A stretch of 64,000 bases of DNA, from NCBI GenBank assembly GCA_033558025.1, contig JAUCEF010000002.1:2108001-2172000 (forward strand). The letters run 5' to 3'. Under the pieces are notes generated by a model, which worked only from the letters and a program-made list of their open reading frames with translations, was not told the origin of the DNA and made no database searches. The DNA is from Phytophthora sp. 'mugwort'. Taxonomy: Eukaryota; Oomycota; Peronosporomycetes; Peronosporales; Peronosporaceae. Positions 20,631 through 30,116 of this stretch are shown here, piece after piece (positions within the stretch are counted from its first letter, which is position 1; each line of letters starts with the position of its first letter). The position numbers and the translations under genes were made by a program.

Positions 20631-20973
20631 TATTGAGGGTTGCCAGGTTTTGGTACTGTGTACCAGTAACCGGTTAACCCGAACCGGTCCAACACGATCC
20701 CGCGATGTTTACGGTACGTTGTTTACGCAACCGATGATTAGACGAGTAGGATGATTGGACGAGTGCGGAGTGTTGGTGATTGGATGCACCAAATGATTGG
20801 ATGCAGGGCTGCATATCTATGTCGTAGACTAGGTAGTGTAAGCTCCGATAAATCAATCACTTTCGAATCTTCCTTCTTCAGCTCAAGTGGTCTTCACTCC
20901 GGTCCCCGCACCTAAGTGCAGAACTCCCTCCGCTCAATCCAAGCCTCGCTTCAAGACCTCAACACCTTTATCA
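20631..20973 (+). repeat. Family A LTR (5' LTR of element Y)
   Basis: A 343-bp sense LTR following TSD half TCATC (20626-20630). Primer-binding site at 20974-20989. It shares the rare TGTCGTAG variant with the inverted LTR piece 148 bp away. Confidence 0.93.
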
Positions 20974-20977
20974 GGTT

Positions 20978-23659
20978 ATGAGCCCAAGCACCATGTCCTC
21001 TGCCCAAGACGTCTCGACCAAGGTCTCCATCGACAAGTTCAACGGAGACAACTACGCGACGTGGAACCGCTACATGCGTGGCGTGTTCCTGACCAAGTCG
21101 ACGTGGCATGTGGTGAATCGGGAAACGTCTCCATCCTTTACGGACTCCCGGGCCAAGGACGAGTATGTCAAGTCGAGCAACATCGCTTTTGGACTGATGT
21201 TGCTTCACATGGACGCCGACTACCATCATGTGGTCGATGACTGCGAGGAAGCATGGATCGCGTGGACGCGCTTGAAGACGCTGTACGGTGGATCGCAGAA
21301 GGCTGGTCGCATCTACCTGAAGCGCCAACTCTTCAGCATGGAGATGTCGGAAGGCGGCAATGTGTTGCATCATTGCAACGAGGTCCTCAACATCAGCGCC
21401 AAGCTCAGCAGCATCGGTGCCAAGATGGAGGACGAGGACGTGGCGATCTGCTTGTTGCGCAGCCTCCCCAAGAGCTACGAGAACGTCGTGCTGAACTTGG
21501 AGATGAGCAGCGCTGAACTGCGGTCGCAAGACGTTGTGAAGGTGCTCACGAACGAGCACATCAAGCGACAAGGCGAGAAGACGGCGACGGTGAAGACTGA
21601 GAACGCGGCCAAGGCGTTCAACACCGACCGTGAGCCTCGCCAATGCACGTACTGCGGGAAATTGGGGCATGTCATTGACAAGTGCTGGACCAAGCAGAAG
21701 GACGAGAACAGAGGGCCAAGACGCGGCGGCAACGGCCGTGGACGCGGGGCCAACAACATCCAGTGGAGAAACGACAGCGACGGCTACGACAACGACTACG
21801 ATCGAGTGGCGTTCGCGGTTTCCCTGGAATGTGGAGTTTCGACGGACAAGAATGTGTCCGGGATGTGGGCGGTCGACAGCGGTGCCACGCACCATATTTG
21901 CAACGACAAGTCCAAGTTCGCCAATTTGATCGAGCGAAATGAAGGCGAACTTTCGGTGGCCGATGGCAACAAGGCTGCCATCAAGGGTGTGGGGACCATC
22001 GTGGAAAGAGTGGTCCTGCCTAACGGCGACGAGCGCGAGATCGAGATCAAGAACGCGCTTTACGTGCCAAATATGAGCAAGAATCTGCTTTCAGTGCCAC
22101 AGATAAACAAGCATGGCAAGTTCCAAGTGGTATTTGACGGCACTGAGATGCACGTTTCGCGCAAGGACTCGAATCAAGTGGTGGCGACGGCGGATCTCGT
22201 GGACGGACTCTACTGGCTTCGCACACCTCAGCGATCGGCAAATGCGGCGACAAGTGGAAGGACGGTCGATTTGCACGCGCGTATGGGTCACGCTCCAGTC
22301 GAGGTTCTTCGCAGGATGGTCGACACCAAGATGATCAAGGACGCGAAAGCACCTTCCAAGTCGAGTGGACCAAGTGTGTGTCGTGGTTGCCAGCAAGGCA
22401 AAATGGTCCAAAAACCATTCCCAAGCAACCGTGACAAGCGTCGCTACGACACATTTGAGCTGCTCCACTTTGACATCTGCGGACCCATGGAGGAAAACTC
22501 GCTTGGCGGTAGCAAGTACCTGCTCCTGATCGTGGACGAAGCCAGCGGATGCATGAAGGGTTTCTGTCTGCGTGCCAAGTCGGAAAGTGAAGACTGCATC
22601 AAGACATACATCATGAAGGTGCAGACGCAGTTCGGCAAGAAGGTCAAGTTTGTGCGGCACGACGGAGCTCGTGAGTTTGCGACTAACTCGCTCAACGACT
22701 TCTACGAAGACGAAGGCATCGAGCAGCAAACCACGGTTCCGTACGCGCACCAGACCAACGGCACGGCAGAGCGAGCCATCCGAACTATCGTCACGATCGG
22801 CCGCAGCATGTTGCATCACGCCAAGCTGGACAAGTGTTTCTGGGCTGAGGCGGCGATGACGGCCATCTATGTGAAGAACCGCCTGCCGTCACCCAAGATC
22901 GAGCACAAGACTCCGTTCGAGATCGTCTACAAGTCCAAGCCGAGTGTGAAGCACATGCGTGTTTTCGGCTGTCGGACGTACATCCTGACTCCGAAGGAGA
23001 AGCGACTCAAGTGGGATCCCAAGGCTCGCGCCGGATTGTTTCTGGGTTACGAAGAAGTGTCCAAGGCGTATCGACTTTATGACATCGAGGCGGGGCAGGT
23101 GGTCATCAGTCGCGATGTCAACTTCGATGAATCAACCTTTGGATTTTCACCGTCGATTTCTGATGAAGATGTCGACGACCTGGACTTCGACTCGCTCGAC
23201 ATCGACGATGATGGTCCGCGCCAGACGGAGTACAAACAGGCAGGGAAGCGCAAGAGCCGCCCGAGTGACGAAGATGAAGCTGCCAGAAGACCGCGCGCTG
23301 TGCGTCATCGACCTGGACTGGAAGAAGCAAGTGCACCGAACGACTCCCCTTCGCACCGAACAGACGCAGATGAAGAAGAAAAGTCTGGAGACCAAGATGA
23401 AGAATCGACTCCATCTGTGTTTTGGCGTGCAAGTGCCAACGCGGTCGAAGCAGCCGTGGACTTATCGGAGCCGTCGACATTCCAAGAAGCGGTCAACGGC
23501 CCGGACCAATTGCACTGGCGCAAGGCGATTCGTGCTGAGTTAAAGTCGATGCGACTTCGTGGTGTGTTTCGTGCTGCCAAGTTGCCCAGCGGACAAAGCG
23601 CCATCGGTACCAAGTGGGTGTTCAAGATTAAGCGCAAAGCCGACGGATCGATCGAGAAG
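20978..23659 (+). pseudogene. Family A Gag-Pol, N-terminal 894 codons of element Y
   Basis: Gag, CCHC knuckle (C223, C226, H231, C236), protease (D300-S-G), integrase (H433, H438, C468, C471; D499, D562, E598) and the first part of reverse transcriptase are open in one frame up to SIEK (residue 894). There the sequence AGAAG is followed at once by an antisense A LTR. The active-site half of RT and the RNase H are absent in this orientation. The same residues are found inverted at 24003-25373. A product with active integrase but no polymerase is conceivable, but there is no evidence for one. Confidence 0.92.
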
Positions 23660-24002
23660 TGATAAAGGTGTTGAGGTCTTGAAGCGAGGCTTGGATTGAG
23701 CGGAGGGAGTTCTGCACTTGGGTGCGGGGACCGGAGTGAAGACCACTTGAGCTGAAGAAGGAAGATTCGAAAGTGATTGATTTATCGGAGCTTACACTAC
23801 CTAGTCTACCACATAGATATGCAGCCCTGCATCCAATCATTTGGTGCATCCAATCACCAACACTCCGCACTCGTCCAATCATCCTACTCGTCTAATCATC
23901 GGTTGCGTAAACAACGTACCGTAAACATCGCGGGATCGTGTTGGACCGGTTCGGGTTAACCGGTTACTGGTACACAGTACCAAAACCTGGCAACCCTCAA
24001 TA
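23660..24002 (-). repeat. Family A LTR (3' LTR of X)
   Basis: A 343-bp antisense LTR. On its left it abuts the interrupted coding sequence of Y. On its right is the X polypurine tract. Confidence 0.93.
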
Positions 24003-24009
24003 CGCCCCC

Positions 24010-25373
24010 TCAATGCGAACACGCGTGGATACCGAGGGACGCCGTCAGATCCGTGTGGCGCGGTCCTGGCAATGCCTTGGTCATGATGTCCGCCAGCATG
24101 ATAGAAGTCTCGCAGTACTCGAGCTTGACTTCGCCGCGCTTGACCTCATCACGGATGTGATGGTACTTGATGTCGATGTGCTTGGCGCGACCATGGTTCA
24201 CTGGGTTCTTCGTCATCTTGATGCACGACTGGTTGTCTTCGCGGATCTTGAGCTCGGGTCCAGTCTCGTTGGCAGCCGCCAAAATCTTGCATAGCAGGCG
24301 ATGAATCCACTTGCCTTCTTGGATCGCCAGACTGAGCGCGATGTATTCCGCCTCGCTCGTAGACAGCGAAACACTTGACTGCTTCTTGCTTCCCCAGCTC
24401 ACTGGCGCACCCATCAGCATGAACGTGTAGCCGGAAGTCGACTTGCGGTCCGCGAGGTCGCCAGCCCAGTCCGCATCCGAATACCCACGAAAGTCGATCT
24501 TGTTGCCTGGCTTGAAACAGATTCCATGCGTCTTGGTGCCTTGTAGATAGCGAAAAATGCGCTTGACCGCAACCCAGTGTTCCTCTTGGGGGTTCTCCAT
24601 GAAGCGCGATACATAGCCTACTGCGTACGCGATATCCGGGCGAGTAGCAGTCATCAAGTGCATGAGGGCACCCACAGCTTCGCGAAACGGAGCGTTCACC
24701 TTGGTCGCTGCGTCACTTGGAACCAGTCGAGTGCTCATGTCTACCGGACTCACCACAGCCTTGCACTCGTCCATACCGAAACGCTTCAGGATATCATCCA
24801 CATAACGCCGCTGGCACATCGTCACGCTGCCGTCCGGGCCATCCACCAGCTCGATTCCAAGGACGAACACACACTTGCCACTGTCAGTCATTTCGAAGCG
24901 TGTCTTGAGGTCGTTCTTCGTGCGTGAGATCAGCTCGGGTGAACTTCCGGTGACCAACACATCGTCCACGTAGACCAGCACGAGCACACAGTGGCCATCG
25001 ACAACCTTGATATAGAGGCACGGGTCGAAGGCTGAAACTTGAAAACCGATAGAACACACGAATTCGTCGAAGGTCTCGTTCCATACGCGCGAAGCTTGCT
25101 TGAGACCGTAAATCGCCTTCACCAATTCCAGGCAGTCGAAATCACCATCCAGCTCGACGCCTTCAGGAACCACGCAGAACACCAACTCCTTCATGACGCC
25201 GTACAGAAATGCCGTTACCACGTCGAGTTGGTCGAGGGGCCAGTCGAAATACTTGGCAATCGCGATGACCATGCGCAGCGTCACGTACTTGACCACGGGC
25301 GAGAACGTCTCCGTGTAGTCGATGCCGTACTTTTGCTTGAAACCCTTGGCCACCAGGCGCGCCTTGTACTTCT
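24010..25373 (-). pseudogene. Family A Gag-Pol of X, C-terminal part (RT and RNase H)
   Basis: Open from residue 894 to the stop at 24010-24012. It contains the RT Asp in QLDVVTAF, the YVDD box and all RNase H motifs. One unusual change is Glu to Lys in LLCKILAAA. It is cut at CTTCT (25369-25373), the target duplication of A2, and continues at 30112. Confidence 0.9.
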
Positions 25374-25716
25374 TATTGACGGTTGCCAGGTTTTGGTACT
25401 GTGTACCAGTAACCGGTTAACCCGAACCGGTCCAACACGATCCCGCGATGTTTACGGTACGTTGTTTACGCAACCGATGATTAGACGAGTAGGATGATTG
25501 GACGAGTGCGGAGTGTTGGTGATTGGATGCACCAAATGATTGGATGCAGGGCTGCATATCTATGTGGTAGACTAGGTAGTGTAAGCTCCGATAAATCAAT
25601 CACTTTCGAATCTTCCTTCTTCAGCTCAAGTGGTCTTCACTCCGGTCCCCGCACCCAAGTGCAGAACTCCCTCCGCTCAATCCAAGCCTCGCTTCAAGAC
25701 CTCAACACCTTTATCA
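25374..25716 (+). repeat. Family A LTR (5' LTR of A2)
   Basis: 343 bp. Near its start are two short dyads: GGTAC-TGT-GTACC and ACCGGTT-AACCCG-AACCGGT. Further along are several ATTGG (inverted CCAAT) boxes and the putative initiator at 25598-25616. Confidence 0.95.
25598..25616 (+). promoter_or_regulatory. Putative core promoter (initiator) in the A LTR
   Basis: AATCACTTTCGAATCTTCC contains TCACTTT, matching the oomycete initiator pattern TCAYTYY. The downstream FPR-like half is weaker than in family B. No ATG lies between here and the polyprotein start at 25721, which would give a leader of about 120 nt. Confidence 0.55.
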
Positions 25717-25732
25717 GGTTATGAGCCCAAGC
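25717..25732 (+). promoter_or_regulatory. Primer-binding site of A2, containing the start codon
   Basis: GGTTATGAGCCCAAGC directly abuts the LTR end. It pairs with an initiator tRNA-Met anticodon arm, as in half-tRNA priming of Drosophila copia. The ATG of Gag-Pol (25721-25723) is the exact complement of the CAU anticodon. Confidence 0.85.
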
Positions 25733-28700
25733 ACCATGTCCTCTGCCCAAGACGTCTCGACCAAGGTCTCCATCGACAAGTTCAACGGAGACAACTACGC
25801 GACGTGGAACCGCTACATGCGTGGCGTGTTCCTGACCAAGTCGACGTGGCATGTGGTGAATCGGGAAACGTCTCCATCCTTTACGGACTCCCGGGCCAAG
25901 GACGAGTATGTCAAGTCGAGCAACATCGCTTTTGGACTGATGTTGCTTCACATGGACGCCGACTACCATCATGTGGTCGATGACTGCGAGGAAGCCTGGA
26001 TCGCGTGGACGCGCTTGAAGACGCTGTACGGTGGATCGCAGAAGGCTGGTCGCATCTACCTGAAGCGCCAACTCTTCAGCATGGAGATGTCGGAAGGCGG
26101 CAATGTGTTGCATCATTGCAACGAGGTCCTCAACATCAGCGCCAAGCTCAGCAGCATCGGTGCCAAGATGGAGGACGAGGACGTGGCGATCTGCTTGTTG
26201 CGCAGCCTCCCCAAGAGCTACGAGAACGTCGTGCTGAACTTGGAGATGAGCAGCGCTGAACTGCGGTCGCAAGACGTTGTGAAGGTGCTCACGAACGAGC
26301 ACATCAAGCGACAAGGCGAGAAGACGGCGACGGTGAAGACTGAGAACGCGGCCAAGGCGTTCAACACCGACCGTGAGCCTCGCCAATGCACGTACTGCGG
26401 AAAATTGGGGCATGTCATTGACAAGTGCTGGACCAAGCAGAAGGACGAGAACAGAGGGCCAAGACGCGGCGGCAACGGCCGTGGACGCGGGGCCAACAAC
26501 ATCCAGTGGAGAAACGACAGCGACGGCTACGACAACGACTACGATCGAGTGGCGTTCGCGGTTTCCCTGGAATGTGGAGTTTCGACGGACAAGAATGTGT
26601 CCGGGATGTGGGCGGTCGACAGCGGTGCCACGCACCATATTTGCAACGACAAGTCCAAGTTCGCCAATTTAATCGAGCGAAGTGAAGGCGAACTTTCGGT
26701 GGCCGATGGCAACAAGGCTGCCATCAAGGGTGTGGGGACCATCGTGGAAAGAGTGGTCTTGCCTAACGGCGACGAGCGCGAGATCGAGATCAAGAACGCG
26801 CTTTACGTGCCAAATATGAGCAAGAATCTGCTTTCAGTGCCGCAGATAAACAAGCATGGCAAGTTCCAAGTGGTATTTGACGGCACTGAGATGCACGTTT
26901 CGCGCAAGGACTCGAATCAAGTGGTGGCGACGGCGGATCTCGTGGACGGACTCTACTGGCTTCGCACACCTCAGCGATCGGCAAATGCGGCGACAAGTGG
27001 AAGGACGGTCGATTTGCACGCGCGTATGGGTCACGCTCCAGTCGAGGTTCTTCGCAAGATGGTCGACACCAAGATGATCAAGGACGCGAAAGCACCTTCC
27101 AAGTCGAGTGGACCAAGTGTGTGTCGTGGTTGCCAGCAAGGCAAAATGGTCCAAAAACCATTCCCAAGCAACCGTGACAAGCGTCGCTACGACACATTTG
27201 AGCTGCTCCACTTTGACATCTGCGGACCCATGGAGGAAAACTCGCTTGGCGGTAGCAAGTACCTGCTCCTGATCGTGGACGAAGCCAGCGGATGCATGAA
27301 GGGTTTCTGTCTGCGTGCCAAGTCGGAGAGCGAAGACTGCATCAAGACGTACATCATGAAGGTGCAGAAGCAGTTCGGCAAGAAGGTCAAGTTTGTGCGG
27401 CACGACGGAGCTCGTGAGTTTGCGACTAACTCGCTCAAGGATTTTTACGAAGACGAAGGCATCGAACAGCAAACCACGGTTCCGTACGCGCACCAGACCA
27501 ACGGCACGGCAGAGCGAGCCATCCGAACTATCGTCACGATCGGCCGCAGCATGTTGCATCACGCCAAGCTGGACAAGTGTTTCTGGGCTGAGGCGGCCAT
27601 GACTGCCATCTACGTGAATAATCGTCTGCCGTCACCCAAGATCGAGCACAAGACTCCGTTCGAGATCGTCTACAAGTCCAAGCCGAGTGTGAAGCACATG
27701 CGTGTGTTCGGCTGTCGGACGTACATCCTGACTCCGAAGGAGAAGCGACTCAAGTGGGATCCCAAGGCTCGCGCCGGATTGTTTCTGGGTTACGAAGAAG
27801 TGTCCAAGGCGTATCGACTTTATGACATCGAGGCGGGGCAGGTGGTCATCAGTCGCGATGTCAACTTCGATGAATCGACCTTTGGATGTTCACCGACGAT
27901 TTCCGATGAAGATGTCGACGACCTGGACTTCGACTCGCTCGACATCGACAATGATGGTTTCCGCCAGACGGAGTACACGCAGGCAGGGAAGCGCAAGAGC
28001 CGCCCGAGTGACGAAGATGAAGCTGCCAGAAGACCGCGCGCTGTGCGTCATCGACCTGGACTGGAAGAAGCAAGTGCACCGAACGACTCCCCTTCGCACC
28101 GAACAGACGCAGATGAAGAAGAAAAGTCTGGAGACCAAGATGAAGAATCGACTCCATCTGTGTTTTGGCGTGCAAGTGCCAACGCGGTCGAAGCAGCCGT
28201 GGACTTATCGGAGCCGTCGACATTCCAAGAAGCGGTCAACGGCCCGGACCAATTGCACTGGCGCAAGGCGATTCGTGCTGAGTTAAAGTCGATGCGACTT
28301 CGTGGTGTGTTTCGTGCTGCCAAGTTGCCCAGCGGACAAAGCGCCATCGGTACCAAGTGGGTGTTCAAGATTAAGCGCAAAGCCGACGGATCGATCGAGA
28401 AGTACAAGGCGCGCCTGGTGGCCAAGGGTTTCAAGCAAAAGTACGGCATCGACTACACGGAGACGTTCTCGCCCGTGGTCAAGTACGTGACGCTGCGCAT
28501 GGTCATCGCGATTGCCAAGTATTTCGACTGGCCCCTCGACCAACTCGACGTGGTAACGGCATTTCTGTACGGCGTCATGAAGGAGTTGGTGTTCTGCGTG
28601 GTTCCTGAAGGCGTCGAGCTGGATGGTGATTTCGACTGCCTGGAATTGGTCAAGGCGATTTACGGTCTCAAGCAAGCTTCGCGCGTATGGAACGAGACCT

Positions 28701-29761
28701 TCGACGAATTCGTGTGTTCTATCGGTTTTCAAGTTTCAGCCTTCGACCCGTGCCTCTACATCAAGGTTGTCGATGGCCACTGTGTGCTCGTGCTGGTCTA
28801 CGTGGACGATGTGTTGGTCACCGGAAGTTCACCCGAGCTGATCTCACGCACGAAGAACGACCTCAAGACACGCTTCGAAATGACTGACAGTGGCAAGTGT
28901 GTGTTCGTCCTTGGAATCGAGCTGGTGGATGGCCCGGACGGCAGCGTGACGATGTGCCAGCGGCGCTATGTGGATGATATCCTGAAGCGTTTCGGTATGG
29001 ACGAGTGCAAGGCTGTGGTGAGTCCGGTAGACATGAGCACTCGACTGGTTCCAAGTGACGCAGCGACCAAGGTGAACGCTCCGTTTCGCGAAGCTGTGGG
29101 TGCCCTCATGCACTTGATGACTGCTACTCGCCCGGATATCGCGTACGCAGTAGGCTATGTATCGCGCTTCATGGAGAACCCCCAAGAGGAACACTGGGTT
29201 GCGGTCAAGCGCATTTTTCGCTATCTACAAGGCACCAAGACGCATGGAATCTGTTTCAAGCCAGGCAACAAGATCGACTTTCGTGGGTATTCGGATGCGG
29301 ACTGGGCTGGCGACCTCGCGGACCGCAAGTCGACTTCCGGCTACACGTTCATGCTGATGGGTGCGCCAGTGAGCTGGGGAAGCAAGAAGCAGTCAAGTGT
29401 TTCGCTGTCTACGAGCGAGGCGGAATACATCGCGCTCAGTCTGGCGATCCAAGAAGGCAAGTGGATTCATCGCCTGCTATGCGAGATTTTGGCGGCTGCC
29501 AACGAGACTGGACCCGAGCTCAAGATCCGCGAAGACAACCAGTCGTGCATCAAGATGACGAAGAACCCAGTGAACCATGGTCGCGCCAAGCACATCGACA
29601 TCAAGTACCATCACATCCGTGATGAGGTCAAGCGCGGCGAAGTCAAGCTCGAGTACTGCGAGACTTCTATCATGCTGGCGGACATCATGACCAAGGCACT
29701 GCCAGGACCGCGCCACACGGATCTGACGGCGTCCCTCGGTATCCACGCGTGTTCGCATTGA
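25721..29761 (+). CDS. Family A copia Gag-Pol polyprotein (A2), intact
   Basis: A 1346-residue single-frame copia polyprotein. Gag (about 15-200) is followed by a CCHC knuckle (C223, C226, H231, C236) in an Arg/Gly-rich basic stretch. The aspartic protease has D300-S-G-A. Integrase has an HHCC zinc motif (H433, H438, C468, C471) and a D499, D562, E598 core with the classical 35-residue spacing. An acidic linker (about 725-810) precedes reverse transcriptase (D943, YVDD at 1027-1030) and RNase H (SDADWAG about 1191-1197, SEAEY about 1232-1236, EDNQSC about 1271-1276). The protein ends at HACSH with the stop inside the polypurine tract. All catalytic residues are present. The start is the first ATG of the presumed transcript and lies in the primer-binding site. 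Confidence 0.96.
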   Translation: MSPSTMSSAQDVSTKVSIDKFNGDNYATWNRYMRGVFLTKSTWHVVNRETSPSFTDSRAKDEYVKSSNIAFGLMLLHMDADYHHVVDDCEEAWIAWTRLKTLYGGSQKAGRIYLKRQLFSMEMSEGGNVLHHCNEVLNISAKLSSIGAKMEDEDVAICLLRSLPKSYENVVLNLEMSSAELRSQDVVKVLTNEHIKRQGEKTATVKTENAAKAFNTDREPRQCTYCGKLGHVIDKCWTKQKDENRGPRRGGNGRGRGANNIQWRNDSDGYDNDYDRVAFAVSLECGVSTDKNVSGMWAVDSGATHHICNDKSKFANLIERSEGELSVADGNKAAIKGVGTIVERVVLPNGDEREIEIKNALYVPNMSKNLLSVPQINKHGKFQVVFDGTEMHVSRKDSNQVVATADLVDGLYWLRTPQRSANAATSGRTVDLHARMGHAPVEVLRKMVDTKMIKDAKAPSKSSGPSVCRGCQQGKMVQKPFPSNRDKRRYDTFELLHFDICGPMEENSLGGSKYLLLIVDEASGCMKGFCLRAKSESEDCIKTYIMKVQKQFGKKVKFVRHDGAREFATNSLKDFYEDEGIEQQTTVPYAHQTNGTAERAIRTIVTIGRSMLHHAKLDKCFWAEAAMTAIYVNNRLPSPKIEHKTPFEIVYKSKPSVKHMRVFGCRTYILTPKEKRLKWDPKARAGLFLGYEEVSKAYRLYDIEAGQVVISRDVNFDESTFGCSPTISDEDVDDLDFDSLDIDNDGFRQTEYTQAGKRKSRPSDEDEAARRPRAVRHRPGLEEASAPNDSPSHRTDADEEEKSGDQDEESTPSVFWRASANAVEAAVDLSEPSTFQEAVNGPDQLHWRKAIRAELKSMRLRGVFRAAKLPSGQSAIGTKWVFKIKRKADGSIEKYKARLVAKGFKQKYGIDYTETFSPVVKYVTLRMVIAIAKYFDWPLDQLDVVTAFLYGVMKELVFCVVPEGVELDGDFDCLELVKAIYGLKQASRVWNETFDEFVCSIGFQVSAFDPCLYIKVVDGHCVLVLVYVDDVLVTGSSPELISRTKNDLKTRFEMTDSGKCVFVLGIELVDGPDGSVTMCQRRYVDDILKRFGMDECKAVVSPVDMSTRLVPSDAATKVNAPFREAVGALMHLMTATRPDIAYAVGYVSRFMENPQEEHWVAVKRIFRYLQGTKTHGICFKPGNKIDFRGYSDADWAGDLADRKSTSGYTFMLMGAPVSWGSKKQSSVSLSTSEAEYIALSLAIQEGKWIHRLLCEILAAANETGPELKIREDNQSCIKMTKNPVNHGRAKHIDIKYHHIRDEVKRGEVKLEYCETSIMLADIMTKALPGPRHTDLTASLGIHACSH

Positions 29762-29768
29762 GGGGGCG
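29759..29768 (+). promoter_or_regulatory. Polypurine tract of A2, overlapping the stop codon
   Basis: TGAGGGGGCG lies just before the 3' LTR (29769). Its TGA is the polyprotein stop. By position it should prime plus-strand DNA synthesis. Confidence 0.75.
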
Positions 29769-30111
29769 TATTGAGGGTTGCCAGGTTTTGGTACTGTGTA
29801 CCAGTAACCGGTTAACCCGAACCGGTCCAACACGATCCCGCGATGTTTACGGTACGTTGTTTACGCAACCGATGATTAGACGAGTAGGATGATTGGACGA
29901 GTGCGGAGTGTTGGTGATTGGATGCACCAAATGATTGGATGCAGGGCTGCATATCTATGTGGTAGACTAGGTAGTGTAAGCTCCGATAAATCAATCACTT
30001 TCGAATCTTCCTTCTTCAGCTCAAGTGGTCTTCACTCCGGTCCCCGCACCCAAGTGCAGAACTCCCTCCGCTCAATCCAAGCCTCGCTTCAAGACCTCAA
30101 CACCTTTATCA
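29769..30111 (+). repeat. Family A LTR (3' LTR of A2)
   Basis: 343 bp, one base different from the 5' LTR. The target duplication CTTCT follows. Confidence 0.95.
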
Positions 30112-30116
30112 CTTCT

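Larger units (their letters stand above)
20631..24002 (+). repeat. Left arm of a 3,372-bp inverted repeat
   Basis: The series LTR(+), 894 gag-pol codons, AGAAG, LTR(-) occurs here and, reverse-complemented and with exactly the same length, at 29769-33140. Amino acid differences between the arms are few (for example RRMVD against RKMVD, NDFYE against KDFYE). Confidence 0.85.
25374..30111 (+). mobile_element. Family A copia retrotransposon A2, complete, TSD CTTCT
   Basis: A 4738-bp element with two 343-bp LTRs that appear to differ at one base (TATTGACGG against TATTGAGGG), an intact ORF, and CTTCT on both sides (25369-25373 and 30112-30116). It is inserted antisense in element X. This copy fixes the ends of the A LTR as TATTGA...TTTATCA. 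It is probably autonomous and young. Confidence 0.96.

Noticed and set aside
20974..20989. Primer-binding site for the 3' end of a tRNA (TGG-type)
   Set aside because: The bases after the LTR do not continue as an expected tRNA 3'-end complement. They fit the initiator tRNA anticodon stem and loop much better.
20951..21895. Long antisense open frames of up to 314-323 codons opposite gag, repeated at 25694-26638, 31876-32820, 48577-49521 and 55982-56953
   Set aside because: They mirror the gag coding strand of near-identical copies. Their composition (runs of V, R, L and H) is typical of the reverse frame of GC-rich coding DNA, and they begin in LTR or arbitrary codons. No domain is recognisable. 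Recurrence follows from copy number, not selection.
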